Source: Phialocephala subalpina (lineage: Eukaryota; Ascomycota; Leotiomycetes; Helotiales; Mollisiaceae). Taken from it: 64,000 bases of DNA. Shown here piece after piece: positions 32,508 through 44,495 of this stretch (positions are counted from its first letter, which is position 1; every line of letters begins with the position of its first letter). The notes below the pieces were generated by a model. That model made no database searches and was not told where the DNA came from. It worked only from the letters and a program-made list of their open reading frames with translations. Made by a program: the position numbers and the translations under genes. The DNA is taken from positions 24,908 through 88,907 of the forward strand of contig FJOG01000008.1 of the NCBI GenBank assembly GCA_900073065.1. The letters are read 5' to 3'.

Positions 32508-34839
32508 TTTCCTTGTTTTACAGGATCCTATTTTGGCTCCCCCTCTGACAGAGATTTCTCTGGGGCCGATTTTGGATCTAAACTTGCTTATAGGCACGTG
32601 GCAAAGATCTCAGCCTCCTTGATGTTTACAAAGGCGATGATAACATGAAGTTTGATAGTTTTGAATTGATTTTTATTTTTATTTTTTATATCCTTTGGAG
32701 GATCGTATTAGTACCTATCTCCTTGACTAGTGCGATGCCCACCAGCGATCTTTCTTTGATCACGCCAGGTGGCATATTTTCTAAATCCTTTATCTCTCCA
32801 TCTAATTCTCTGTGCCACATATCCCCAGTTTTCCTGTATGGAAAGATCGCCTGTGGCAAGTTCTGAATCTCGTAATGCCACTGGGAATTGGCATGCCCCT
32901 GAAGCCAAGGCTGCATGAATTTTACCTCTAATTGACTACCGTTGATCTTCCATCGCCTTCTGACTTGATCCTATTTGTGAAGCTCCTGCCAATACGATCG
33001 TAGCTTGCATGGAGTTACAGGTCTTTCCCAATGCTACTAACTCTTAGTGAGACTCCTGCTGGACATGTCCTTGCCATTGCATGAATCTCAAATTCTGTTT
33101 GGCCCCTACCTGGCTGATCCTGCGCCCTTTTATCAGTGGATGGTGCCGTTGGTGTGATTCTACCTTCCAGGATTTAGAGGAGTCTCCAGTGCCACTAGCC
33201 TTCGTGTGAATTCTTCTGGACATGGTCTTGCCGTCGCATGAATCTCTACCTCTGTTTGACTTTGACCTCGACACAGGACGCTGGCGACCTTTGTGCCGCT
33301 GATATGATTCTACCTTGCTAGGATTCATAAGAACTACACGATAGCACTAGCCCCTGATAGGACTTCTAAGAAGTGCTATCAATGCGGTACGAATCTCCAC
33401 TCTTTATTCCATGTCTACTAGCTGAGCCTTTACTCTCTTCGCTCGTCCTACTTGCACCAAACATTAGTGTGACTCCCCCCTAACGCGGCATTACTACAGC
33501 AGAATATCCATTATTCATGCAAGAGGGGTGGAGATCTCAGCTGAGGTTGATTCCATGTTTAGGAAAGTGTTAAGTAGTTCCAGTGGCTCTGGGAAAATCA
33601 TGCAAACCGTTACGAAGCAGTGATCACATCATTTGCTGGAATTGAACAGCCAAAAGGGGTAGATGTTCAGCTAAGTAGGGGCCAAACGGAGATAGATATC
33701 CATGTATTAGTAATGTAGCGTCCTGGTGGAACTACGATGAGGCATAATCCGATACAAGCATTATTGTATCAATAGTGGCTCCAAAAGTATACTAGTAGGA
33801 AGGAAATTATGACTCCCCTTGCCATGTGACCTCTGCAGCCGTGTTTGGGGTAAAAAAAGAAGCAAATCTGCCTTGCTGAGGACTTGCATAAATATCTCTA
33901 AGCCAGTGATCTTCCCAAGTATGACTCTCCTTTCATTGTGATCTCTCGACGGCTGATACAAAAGTGTCAGCTGTGCATCGTTCCGATTCTTGGTAATATG
34001 TACCGTCGCCCCACACATATCATGATAATCACAAGCATATCAATCCTGAGCTGTGGCGTTTGAAGCTAGTCGTACCCCTTCCATGCGATCTCTTCGATGT
34101 ATGAAGCTAGCTAAGATGAGACACACTGAATGATGAAGATGATCTAGCCAAACTAGGAGGCGGCAGCAGCGGTACGCTTAGCATAATGTGAGACACCGAG
34201 GCAATTCAGCTCAAAGAGCGGCCGAGAGCATTGTAACTCTCAAGTCCGCGTTACTAAAAGCATGTGAGCGACGATGCTTGGCAGTCGAAATACTCCCGTG
34301 CAACATTTTGCCTTGAAAATTCACAAGTGCAGAACGCGAGCACATCCACGGCAAGCGACTGCCGAGCTGGCTTAGTGCTACAATACTGATGTTTCGAAGC
34401 GAAGAACGTTTGTCGCAAGTAGGACAGCTCTAGGAACATCAGAAGTTGAAGTACAGAGCTTTGAAATCTGAAAGATTATTAAGGAACAGCAAAGCATATC
34501 CGTTGCATAAAACGGGCTGAGACATTTTATTGATCTTTTCCAAATTCCTTTCCTTCTTGGTAAGGACTCAATGGGAAACTAAAGGGAATAAGAAAGGTTG
34601 AGGAAGTCGCACAAGGCAAGTAGAATAAGAAAGAGTCCTCACTTGTACAAGCAGCGTTTTGTACAAGTAAACTATAGACTTGAGAGTAAAATATATAGAT
34701 GTTCTAAAGCTGCGACCAAATGAGAATGATATTTTAACTTGTATGGCCATGCTCTCATATGGAGAAATTATCTTCCTTAAGCTCAAGCATATTTTCTCTC
34801 GACCTTTCTCTCATTCCTAAGAACTCCAAGTATAGTTTT
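32508..34839. other. long gene-poor stretch, probable degraded repeats
   Basis: No gene supported over 2.3 kb. Contains the tandem duplication at 33045-33330. The minus strand at 32690-32916 is open and hydrophilic but featureless. A CYQCG word near 33380 hints at an old retroelement zinc knuckle, without further support. Confidence 0.4.
33045..33330. repeat. degenerate tandem duplication, about 150-157-bp unit
   Basis: Unit 1 begins near 33047 and unit 2 near 33204. They share GACTCCTGCTGGACATGTCC / GAATTCTTCTGGACATGGTC, then TTGCC(A/G)T(T/C)GCATGAATCTC, and both end with TGATTCTACCTT(C/G)C(T)AGGATT. Weaker relatives of the same words appear on either side (GCACTAGCC at 33340, CACTAGCC at 33193). 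Probably an old transposon or satellite fragment. Confidence 0.55.
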
Positions 34840-36935
34840 TCAGTCGTCACCAGATGAAGAAGATCGACGAATCCAGCCTCGTCTCCTCAACCTAGCGGTT
34901 TCTGCCTCAGAGAGGGGCAGAGAAAGGTTTCTTTGACATCGCAATAATAGCCGCTGATCGCTAGCTCGCTCAGCATCTTCGTACTTACGCCGCAGCTTCC
35001 TTCTTGTATGTATGGTAGCAAAGCTTATTGGAAGCCCAGGAATTTCTTCGACCGTCACAATTTTGCTAGTAGTAATGATTATTTTCAGTGACTTTGGAAA
35101 CATCTTCACTAATTCTGACAAGCGCTGCACGACGTTCTTTCCTCTGAATGCTTTTGCATCTCTAGAACATAGATCAAGACGATCTATGATGAGCAATACC
35201 GGGCCTAGACGCTGGATTATTAAGGTCAAAAGTCGAACCGTCGACTTAAGTGTCTGCGCTCGACGGAAAGCTCTGATGCCAAAAGCTTCAGGCTCCTCTA
35301 GGCTCAAGCTTGGATTTAGATGAAGCAATTGACAAATAAGATGCTTGAGCAACATTTTAGAGTCCCACTTCACGCCGTTCGGACGATCACAAAGGGCGAA
35401 ACCTATTATCTGCCCTTGGGTCTGACAGAGACGTATCAAATCGAGGGAAAATTCGGTCATCCACGACTGTCGTCCTTGATCTTCGGAACAGATCCATAGG
35501 ATGGAGTTGGAGGAAAGATCTCTCCATTTGGTAAGGCAAGGCAGAATTCCATTGGAAGTCCAGTGATCTCGCTGGGCAGTAGAAAAGTGTAGTTTTTGCC
35601 AAGACTGAAGCTCATGTTCGATATCGCCGACTTCATCATTCCAAACATCCAACAGTTCTGAAACGTGCCGACGGGCCATTGCATGATCTGAAACTATAAT
35701 TAAGAGTGAGCAGCTCCCATAAAGCTATCGCGGAAGACTAATTACCTTTGCGATTATTTTCAAATCTATCGATGTGCAGACCCAGAGTCTGAAGCTCATG
35801 CGCGTGCACATTAAGTAGGGTCTGAATCTCAACATGAAGTGCTTTGATTTCTGAGAGAATGTTAGATTAGGTCATATGTATGCTCTGGGTTTAGCCACTT
35901 GCCGGAATCCGTGCTTTCTACCAACTTCTTGATTGACCGCTGCTCCGCAACATGACCCGCATCACACAAGTTCTTTAGCTTGATTGCGGTGGCCTTGATA
36001 GGCGCAGTGTATTTCACAAAGGTGTACTTCTGGCGAGGAAACAGAGCATCGCCAAGTTGGGCTTCGAATAGTTAGCCATCTGCTGATTGAAACGGTGAAG
36101 AAAGTACCAAGAAATCCGAGGGAAGAGTACTTTGCAAGCCGCCAAAGTAGATCCAAGGTCTGGATATAGAATGAAACAAGTGTGACTTTCATTTCAGTCG
36201 TCGGGAACATCTCTTTGTAGAATTCGAAGGCTGGCACGTCATCAGAGAGTGTTCTCATGATCTCGAAAGCAGCATCTTTCTTATCCCTCCTAGCAATTGA
36301 CCCCTGTACTTTGTCAGCCTATTCACCTAGCTGCTGCTTTTGCAAACGTTTTTAGAGGGAGCAAACAGTGAAGATTAGCATCAAACACCCATATGGGAGG
36401 GTATATTCCAAACTTTGGGGCATGAGAAGGTCGATTGTGGGCTTCAATTTTGTTGCAACGCCTGCGATCACGTATCCAAGATCTGCACATTTTTTCTTCC
36501 ATTCAGGCTTTGAAGATTTCACCACCTCAGCCTTCTCCAATTCTTTCGTGATGAGATCTTTTACCATTTGGTCGGTGAACTCCTGGGGTTTGACCAGTCG
36601 AATAGGTGCGTTCTCAATCAGCTTCCTGCTCACATGTCCTTGCTCAATATCAAAAGATCCCAATTTCAAATCTTCATTGGCCTCACGACAAGCACGTCGT
36701 GCCCTTTCGTAAATAACGCTATCGGCTCGTGTTAGTGTACTATATATTTAAGAAGAGAGAATCCGTGCTGTCACCTGTCATTCTCGTTGCCAGCTTGGTA
36801 CCATTTGTTCCAAGGGAAGTCCTGGAGCGAAGGATCCTCGAGTGAAGGATCCCCCCGCCAGTTGTTCATCCACCCCGCTCGCTTTGTGTCTAGCCTCGCT
36901 GGTTGTTTCGTACTCGACATTGTTGCTGTTGCCAT
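34840..36935 (-). CDS. DUF7708/STAND-like protein with eroded NTPase domain
   Basis: Seen: six exons, 36935-36775, 36718-36367, 36303-36108, 36061-35903, 35850-35746 and 35693-34840, give about 608 residues. The intron after 35903 starts GCAAGT (GC-AG type). N-terminal signatures are VIYERARRACREANEDLKLG and FKEMFPTTEMKV-like FYKEMFPTTEMKVTLVSFYI, with WRLAKYSSLGFL, the layout of the DUF7708 region found ahead of fungal NACHT modules (family named from memory). A helical linker then leads to an NTPase-like region. The sandwich-forming Walker B-like VLLIIDRLDLC is present, but where a P-loop should sit (ILWICSEDQGRQSWMTEF) there is no GxxxxGK(S/T). The protein ends soon after. It is head to head with the AAA+ gene, 246 bp apart. 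Inference: a defence-type STAND relative with a dead nucleotide site. Confidence 0.7.
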
Positions 36936-37181
36936 TATCGGTGCGATATCATCGCCATATGGGAGATCACTGGAAGCTACAGATGCCAACAAAAGAGCCA
37001 AGATAAAGACACACGATCTGATGCAGGGATTGCGGATTATGCCGTCAGCTGAAAGCGACGCGCGTCGCGAGGCTGACTCGATGGATGTATAGCCACATTG
37101 CAACCTGCGATATTTGGCGACCTCGAAAATGAATCAGCTAAATGTGCCATTCCCACGAATATATCACTTGAGATCTAGAGG
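36936..37181. promoter_or_regulatory. 246-bp bidirectional promoter region
   Basis: Separates the divergent starts at 36935 (-) and 37182 (+). Short enough that both genes probably share control elements. No specific site identified. Confidence 0.4.
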
Positions 37182-39732
37182 ATGGTAATTGATACCATAG
37201 ACACGCCGAACACGCACCTGAGAAGACTACCACTTGTCACACCCGGCGAATCAGGGTCCACGGATCCATCTCGTTGGTCACAGATGGAATCAGCAAAGGC
37301 TGCTCTAGGTGATGAAGAAACTGACCCTCTGATCAAGAAGTTGGTTCAAACTCTCATCGCTGCTTTGGAGAACCATAATGCAAATTCCAAATCGGAGGTC
37401 AGAAGCCGATCCTCTTCGAGCGCGAACAGCCGTTCTAGTCGTGGCAGCAGCGTTAACAACGATGAGCTTAAATCGAGCAATAGAGAAGAGCAGAGCAGCT
37501 CATCTCTCGAATCCTCCAAGATCACCGTTAGAGAGGAAGCCGTGATCGAGTCGTTCAAGAACAGAGTTGGTAGGATGCTACAAGATGGTAATGGCGAATG
37601 GATGACACAGCAATTGTGGGAAGTCCGCATGCCAATCCAGAATATGGAGCCATCAACTTCATCAGAATCACTTGCTGTCTTATTCTGGTTCCATAAGAAT
37701 AAAAAGTGGTTGTGTATTCAGTCACCGTCCTTGGTTGCAGCCTACCAGAAAGTCAATAAGCATTCTCGACTGTCGATGGGCCAACACCCTACGAAAATTA
37801 CTGAAAGCGATCCCTGTCCCACTCTGTTCTACCATTTAGAGGATATGCGATCCGAAATCGAGTCATCTGGCGATGAGTCAGCTAAGTTAGATTTCCAGGC
37901 TCTGGAGTTCATCTCAAAGGAATTCAAGCCAAGATGGCAAGATGCGAGAGAGGAAAATTTCGACAATGGTCTTTGTAATTACGGTCTACTATGGAGGCTG
38001 TTCAACCCCGGAGACCTAGTTGTGCGAAGAGATGAGCTAGGAAACGAATGGCTTCTGGTCCTTGTAGAGTTGAAGGAACACAGTCAAATCAGACCAAACC
38101 CAGAGCCCCCAGTGGAATACACCGAGTTCGTTACGTGGGGCCTATCATTTAGCACGATAGATTCTGCTCTAGTACGTAGAGTTCTCAGATTTCGCCTCTA
38201 TTCTTTCACAGACCGACGCAGAATAGCCTCGCTTCCGGTTTATCCGTTGAATCAGAAAGGGGAGGAGAAGGAAGCCTTCGTGAAAAAGTGCTCAGAGCGC
38301 GGTCGGAAGTGGCAAGCGCTCATGACTGCCACCCCAACCTGCGTCACTCATGATGGCTTTGCAATGTCAGAAGCAGCCTTTCACAATATGGACGAGACCA
38401 AGAACCAAGTCGTAAAGGGAGTTCGCAGAGTGAGTTACTTCTTAAACACGCGTTTCCACTAAGGATTAATGATCTTCTAGGTGAAAGAGAGAATGATCAT
38501 CGACGAAAATTCGAAGAAAGAAGAAGTTCAGGATATATTGGGACTAGGTAAACCACTAGGAATACAGCAGCAATATCAACCCGTGCCGCCTCCGCCCGGC
38601 CAGCCCATGCGACAAGAATCCGCGGCGGACTTGGACGAAAGAGAGGACTACCAATGGGATCAATTACCCCTAAACACCATCTTAACAGACCAACAAGCCC
38701 AGTTGTGCCCGGCGGTTATCAGATGTGTTTCCATTTCTACTAAGCACGATTTCAACGTAAGCGTGGAAACCCTCGAACCAATATCATGGAATCGTGAGGC
38801 AATCGAGCTTCTTGTGCTTGATGAAAATAAGAAAGATCTATTGAAGGGCCTTGTAGCACAACACTCACATCGTACCAAGACCGGAGAATTTGGAGATTTG
38901 ATAGAAAACAAGGGTAAAGGGCTTGTCATTTTACTGTATGGTCCTCCGGGTGTAAGTAACAATCAATGACTCTTGGAAAGTGCATAGCTCACCAGAAGGG
39001 CCGCGTTAGGTAGGCAAAAGTCTCACGGCAGAGAGCATTGGAGAATGGGTGGGGAAACCGCTGATTGCTTTAAGTATTGGGGATCTGATTGTGGATGAGT
39101 CGCAACTTGAACGACGGCTTCTCGACGAATTCGAAAGAGCCATAAATTGGGATGCCATTCTTTTGCTTGATGAAGCAGACGTTGTGTTGGAAGCTAGATC
39201 CTTTGAAGATGTCCGCAGAAATGGTATTGTCTCAGGTCCGTTTATTCTTTCCAATTACTAAACCCAGCTTTAACGACCTTTAGTTTTCCTCCGCCAGTTG
39301 GAATACTACCAGGGCGTCCTTTTTCTTACCACAAACAGAATTAGTACCATGGACGTGGCGTTTCAGTCCCGCATTCAAGTCGCTCTCGAATTCGAAGACC
39401 TGAAACCGAAAGGCCGCTCCAAGATCTGGAAAGGACTGCTGGAGAGTCGCCGCAAGACCATCGATGCCGACGCATTCGAGCTCATTGAAAAGAAGGTGGG
39501 TTCCTTAGCAAGCGCTAATTTGAATGGAAGGCAGATCAGAAATGTGCTGAATATTGCTGAGGGGTACGCTTTTAATGAGTTTGGCAAGCCGGGAATGATG
39601 AAACTTTCGCATGTCCAGAACGCGGTTAAGGCAGCGCTGGAGTTTCAGAAGTTCTTTGAAAAGGCAAGGGAGAAGAGTAGAAGTGATAATAGTGTTTGGG
39701 CTCCGTATAATGGGGAAAGTGATTCAGATTAG
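37182..39732 (+). CDS. AAA+ ATPase of the fungal DUF7025 type
   Basis: Seen: exons 37182-38429, 38481-38951, 39010-39235 and 39284-39732 give 797 residues. The first 120 residues are Ser-rich and charged. The middle (AVLFWFHKNKKWLCIQSPSL, LLWRLFNPGDLVVRRDELGN) is the substrate-side domain usual in this family. The AAA core follows: Walker A GPPG|VGKSLTAES with an intron between GPPG and VGKS, Walker B AILLLDEADVVLEAR, sensor-1 GVLFLTTNR, and an Arg-bearing FQSRIQVAL for inter-subunit contact. The tail is charged. Known: these proteins resemble the 26S/ATAD AAA class and are numerous in filamentous ascomycetes, with largely unknown substrates. All nucleotide-site residues appear intact. Divergently paired with the STAND-like gene. 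Confidence 0.85.
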
Positions 39733-40527
39733 AAAACAGAGAACATATATAGAGCCCAATATAACGGGACTTCAAGGACTGCAGCCGTCTCCTAATTTCC
39801 CATATTCATATCACAAAGACACAACCCCCTTCACCACCCTAAATTGCGACTCAAATTCAAGAACAGAAAGGGTATAAGGAAGCTGGATGCTCAAAACCCC
39901 ACAAAATGCGACCTCTTCGGCCGAGGGAACACCTGGAAGCTCACCTCACGTACACTAATCGATCATCGTTCGTATCTCTTACCGTTAGTGGCTTTACCCG
40001 CTAGACGGAATAGTCACACATTATTCTCCCCAGTACCTTCCTCATCTGGCTCACCAAATAGGTCACTTGTAATCAGCTTTGCCAGTCCCTCACCCGGCTT
40101 CTCAACTGCAACATCCAATGTAACCGCACTCGGATTTCCAAAATCGGGAACGGATATTAGAAGTAGACCACTAAATTGCAATCCTCCCAGTCAGCAAGCG
40201 TTCTCCTGTCTCAAGCTCCATCCCAGGCGTGAACTGACCTGAGCCGAAGACGAGCCTAGCCTGAGCCAAGCCTGAGCAAAGGCAGCGCTGCTCACGTGAT
40301 ACAGAGGGCTGGGAAAAGCAAACATTCCTGTGGGGGAACACGCTAAACAAATACTATCTATCTTTCCAGCAGCCTCCTGAGCTCTTCTCACACATCTCCT
40401 GTCACATCGTCATCACCGATAGCAAGCTCTTCCTCGGGACCCAAGTCTTCAAGCTCAATGGCGGGGATAGTTTGCAGCAGATCTAGGACAGAAATCAAGC
40501 TCTCGAGCAACGATTATATCTTCACCT
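39733..40527. other. intergenic; scattered Ser/Pro-rich frames
   Basis: A frame at 39844-40242 (e.g. SSSGSPNRSLVISFASPSPG) has the flavour of the Ser/Thr-rich remnant that follows and may be its decayed 5' part. A cluster of (A/C)CCTGAGC words at 40237-40275 also occurs near 31570-31630. Confidence 0.35.
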
Positions 40528-42969
40528 GTGGGGCGGCAAGATACTTCCACCTCAAAAGCGTCGCTTTCAGCTTCAACAAATTCAACTTCCCTGCAAAATA
40601 TAAGCACCATTTATGGTCTTATTAACACAAATATTATTAGAAGCTCTCATGTCCAATATACGTCATCGTCAACATTGCAACATCAGCCAGCTCCTAGCTC
40701 TGCCTCTATGGGTACCAGCAGCAGGATTCTACCATCCCCAAGCCCACCTACTAAAACAAGCACTTCTTCGTCTTACCAGGCCGATAGCTCTTCCTTGCTC
40801 CCAGATCCAATCTCACCAACTCAAAAACAGCAGCTTTCAACGAGCTTGGCAGCCTTGTGGGCAAATACCTCCCGCTTAGTTGAAAATCCTAGGACCAGCC
40901 CATCTACTCCGTTCGCAGCTGCCTCAGTACTCACAAGTACCCGTCTTCCTCCTGTAATTAGTGGCACTTCCCTCTTGGATACCTTTAGTTCGACACCAGG
41001 CATCAAAAATCAAGCCAGTAGCACAAAATCAATCGAACGGAGTAGACCAAGCGCATCCATCCCCACAACAGCAAACTTCGACAACCGGTTTCAGGGCTAC
41101 TATCACCTTCGTTGTGAATAACAATCCCTCAACTTCTGCCATCTTGCTGTCTTCTACGTCGTCAGTATCCCCTTCAACGTCTACGACAACAGATACCTTA
41201 TCAACAATGCTTAGGCCTCAATCTCCAAGCAGTCCTACTAAGAGTTTTCTTTCGTCGAGTAGGTCCTCACCAGGGAGAGCCATAGATATCACGCTATCGA
41301 CAAGCGGGAAGTTGTCTACGACTCCACAAATCGTGTACAACCCCTCCTCCTCCAACCATCCAGCATCGGCATTGCTCCCTCCATCCCTACTGCTTTTACA
41401 ATCAGTTCTCACTTTCGAGACCTTGACAGTAGCGAACTCTTCATTTTCTACCTCTTCTCTCTCCAATGGCTTTCCTCGATCCACTCAAAGTTCACAGCCA
41501 GCGACATGCACTTCGAACATTTAGGGGATATTGAACCCTGCAATCGCAACGAGTGCAACGCAGATCACCTCTCAAGTGCTAATAACACAGCACCTTCTGT
41601 CATATCAGACGTCTCCGCATTATCTGAACACCACAAGAGCTGCCCAGAAGTCTCCGACCACGCCTTTAATAACAGATATTGCAACACTTACGGTTTTGTC
41701 AACTTCTGTGGCGACTTTTTCATATTACCCACCAGTTCAGCCTTCAACATTAAAAATTCTCTTAACTTCAGGTGACACGAACTCTAATTGCCAAACAATT
41801 TCTGAAGGCTCTGGACCTTCGAATCCAGGTACTTCGCGCATCAGGCCGATGTCAATCCCTTCGACTATATCTTCATCAAGCAACCTACCCACAACAATAT
41901 CACAAGATAATTCATCTAGCACGACGCTATCACTTTCAACGAGCACAATATTTGGCCTTCTCAACACTCCCAGCGTCCGGTCAACTTCAAGTTTTCATTC
42001 CAGCTCAGGGCTATCGAGCCTGGGGGCTACAGTGAGAGTGGCTGAGTCTACCACTGAAGATGCACCGTCTACAGGCAGCACGGCATCGAGTCTCGGAAGT
42101 AGCTCTTCGAACTTGGTCAATTTGCATTCTAGCTACGTGATTATCTTGCTACCCCTGACGGCTCCCATTTCTTCAAATAGCTCCCCACTCTCGCTCAGCA
42201 TCTCTGCTTCGTCTTCGGCTACCTCAGCTCCAGTAATTGAGGCCTCAACCTCGACCACATCTTTCACCACCTCGGGAAGCCGTATCTTTACGCAAACATA
42301 CTAAAATTGTGGGGGATCTGCCACCCCTCCTTCAACTTCTGGCTATTGATCTCAGACGTCCATGGTTAATCTCGCTGCAAAGTCGTCCGTCTCAAGTCAA
42401 GGGAACCCGAACCTTTCGTGGGTCGGTTCATCAACCACATCACCAGCAACCAATGTCGAACTTCTCTCAATTTTACCAACAACGGTCTCAGCAGTCACTC
42501 GATCGGCGGCCTCTATTGCCCACTTACTAGCACCTGGGTCAATCACAAGTTCAATAACAACATATCCCGCCCAAAATCTCATAACTTCCTCCTGTTCCTC
42601 GCAACAGACTGCCACCATGTCTTTCACCACATCAAGTCGCAGTATCTTCAATCATATATACTGGGAATGTTCCAAGATAACAACTTTTCCCTCAAAATCT
42701 TCCCGTCTTCCACGAGAGGTTCAATCAACACTCGAGCATTATCAAGCACAGGGATAGTAGCTGCCCAAATAACCGTCTTAGAAACGGGTATCACCGCAAG
42801 ACGAACAGTATCTCCAAGCGAGAGTGTGAAGAGCACCAGCGCACTGTGGCTCACCACCTGCCCCTGGGACTGTGGACCATTTACTAAGACAGATGTGATA
42901 ACGATGAAGATGTCGAAGGCGACATGGGCTACTAGGCCAACTGCAGGATTGATGAGCAAGATTCTTTAG
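40528..42969 (+). pseudogene. large Ser/Thr-rich mucin-like gene, decayed
   Basis: About 2.4 kb translates almost entirely into Ser/Thr/Pro/Ala-rich sequence, but not in one piece. Frame 1 (40528-41121) shifts near 41080 to another (FRATITFVVNNNPSTSAILL). That frame runs to 42757 with in-frame stops near 41522 (TAG), 42302 (TAA) and 42350 (TGA), and a third frame continues to 42969. Internal repeats are visible: ISTIYGLINTNIIRS against TSTIFGLLNTPSVRS, and TSFTTSGSRIFTQTY against MSFTTSSRSIFNHIYW. The TAA lies where the sister repeat has Trp, consistent with G-to-A change. It was probably a glycosylated wall or adhesin-type protein; no signal peptide or GPI tail is recognised. Confidence 0.6.
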
Positions 42970-44495
42970 GATTGTGGGCCGACTGCTTCTCCCGTGTAGA
43001 CAGCGCTTGGTGAAAGGAGAAGAGAACTCGGGGGCATGACACGCCATTGGGAGAAGTTAATAGAGCTTTGTATTTTCACTTGCATTGCGGGTTGGCGGTT
43101 ATACCTTGCGAGAAAATCGGAGGGGCAGATGAAATTTTTTGTCAGTTCTCTCGACTTGAAGCAGGAGTTATAGTGTGAGACAGGAACTTTAGATACGCAT
43201 CATTCTACCCAATGTACAGTACCTTCAACTCTAAAATGCCACACGCCTAGGCATTGACCTCTTCCAGAATTGGCTCACACTGAAGTTTGATATGAGTGCA
43301 GAACGTGGGCATACAAAGAAGAGAACGTGCAAATGAATCTGAGAACGCAAAACTTTCCCGACACTCCTGAAAACAAGAAGTTAGCTCCCGAAACCCTTAG
43401 AGAATAAGTAACGAACCGATTTACCAGAAACGCAACACTCGAGTCCGCATCGTAATTCTCCAGATTTGCATCGCGCAAGACACTAATTCTGTCGATTTAC
43501 CACCCGTTGGTCATCTGAAGAATACTCTTACAAATGATCTTTGATGAATCACATCGCCGGTAGTAGAGGAAACATCGCCATTGCTATAGCACTAGTAACA
43601 TTAGAGGGATATTTCAAGACTTGAATGAAGGGTCCATACGAATTCAGTAGCAGTATTGCAACAAAAATGCGTATATATTTGTTGTCTGCCGTCGTTCTTA
43701 ACAAAGGAATCGCAGATATCTTGATTCTAGCCGCATTCCTAGAAAGGTAAATATTAGCGAATCTCCAAAGGATAGTCACTACGCATAGAGTGTGTGGCAA
43801 CGAAGAACGCAAAAAATGCGAGGAGTTGGGCGCCGACAACTTTCATCTTGAAGGATTTTGGAGACCAAGATAATGGGCGGATTAAATGACTGGTGGCAGC
43901 ATCGTAATATATGGAGTAGGAAGTAAGCACACGGCCTTAATGAATTGTGCTCCGTGCCACAACTTGTGGAGCACATGAGGTTCGCTGGTTTCAAAAGCAG
44001 TCCAGGACGCCTAGTGCATTCGCCGTGTAGCACTTTCACGAGTGGCACTGGGTTACGAGTGTGGATAGCTCTCAGATTGTACACAGCTTACTTAGCCCTG
44101 TAGAATGTCTCACGTTACAGCAAGCATGACAAGATTTCAGCTGAGGGGCACCATGATGTGCGTGTATTCTGCAACGTACGGGTACAATGTCTAGGAATTC
44201 CTGCTAAAAGCGGAAACGATTGCTGGTAATGGGAATCACAGACCTCGGATCATCTTGATCGATCATCACCTGTCAAGTCCGAGTCGGAAGAGAAGATAAA
44301 CATGGGAACACCAGTTCAAAGAATTAAAAGTCTATGCGGCTAAAATCCCGACTCGAATTCGTTTCACGGAGAGATTGTGACCCCCCGAGCCTTTGAAGGG
44401 TACATGAGACTTCAGATGCAAGATCTCAAACGCACCTCAATATCTGATCTACAACTCAATCTTCAAGTCCAGACCCAAAAGCCCAGGCAACAAAC
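42970..44495. other. intergenic, 1.5 kb; nothing clear
   Basis: Short hydrophobic or basic frames on the minus strand (43549-43839, 43779-44084) show no domain or splice logic. This marks the right edge of the accessory region. Confidence 0.4.

Noticed and set aside
33045..33330. Regular repeats as a possible CRISPR array
   Set aside because: Only two long degenerate units, no short identical repeats or spacers, and the genome is eukaryotic.
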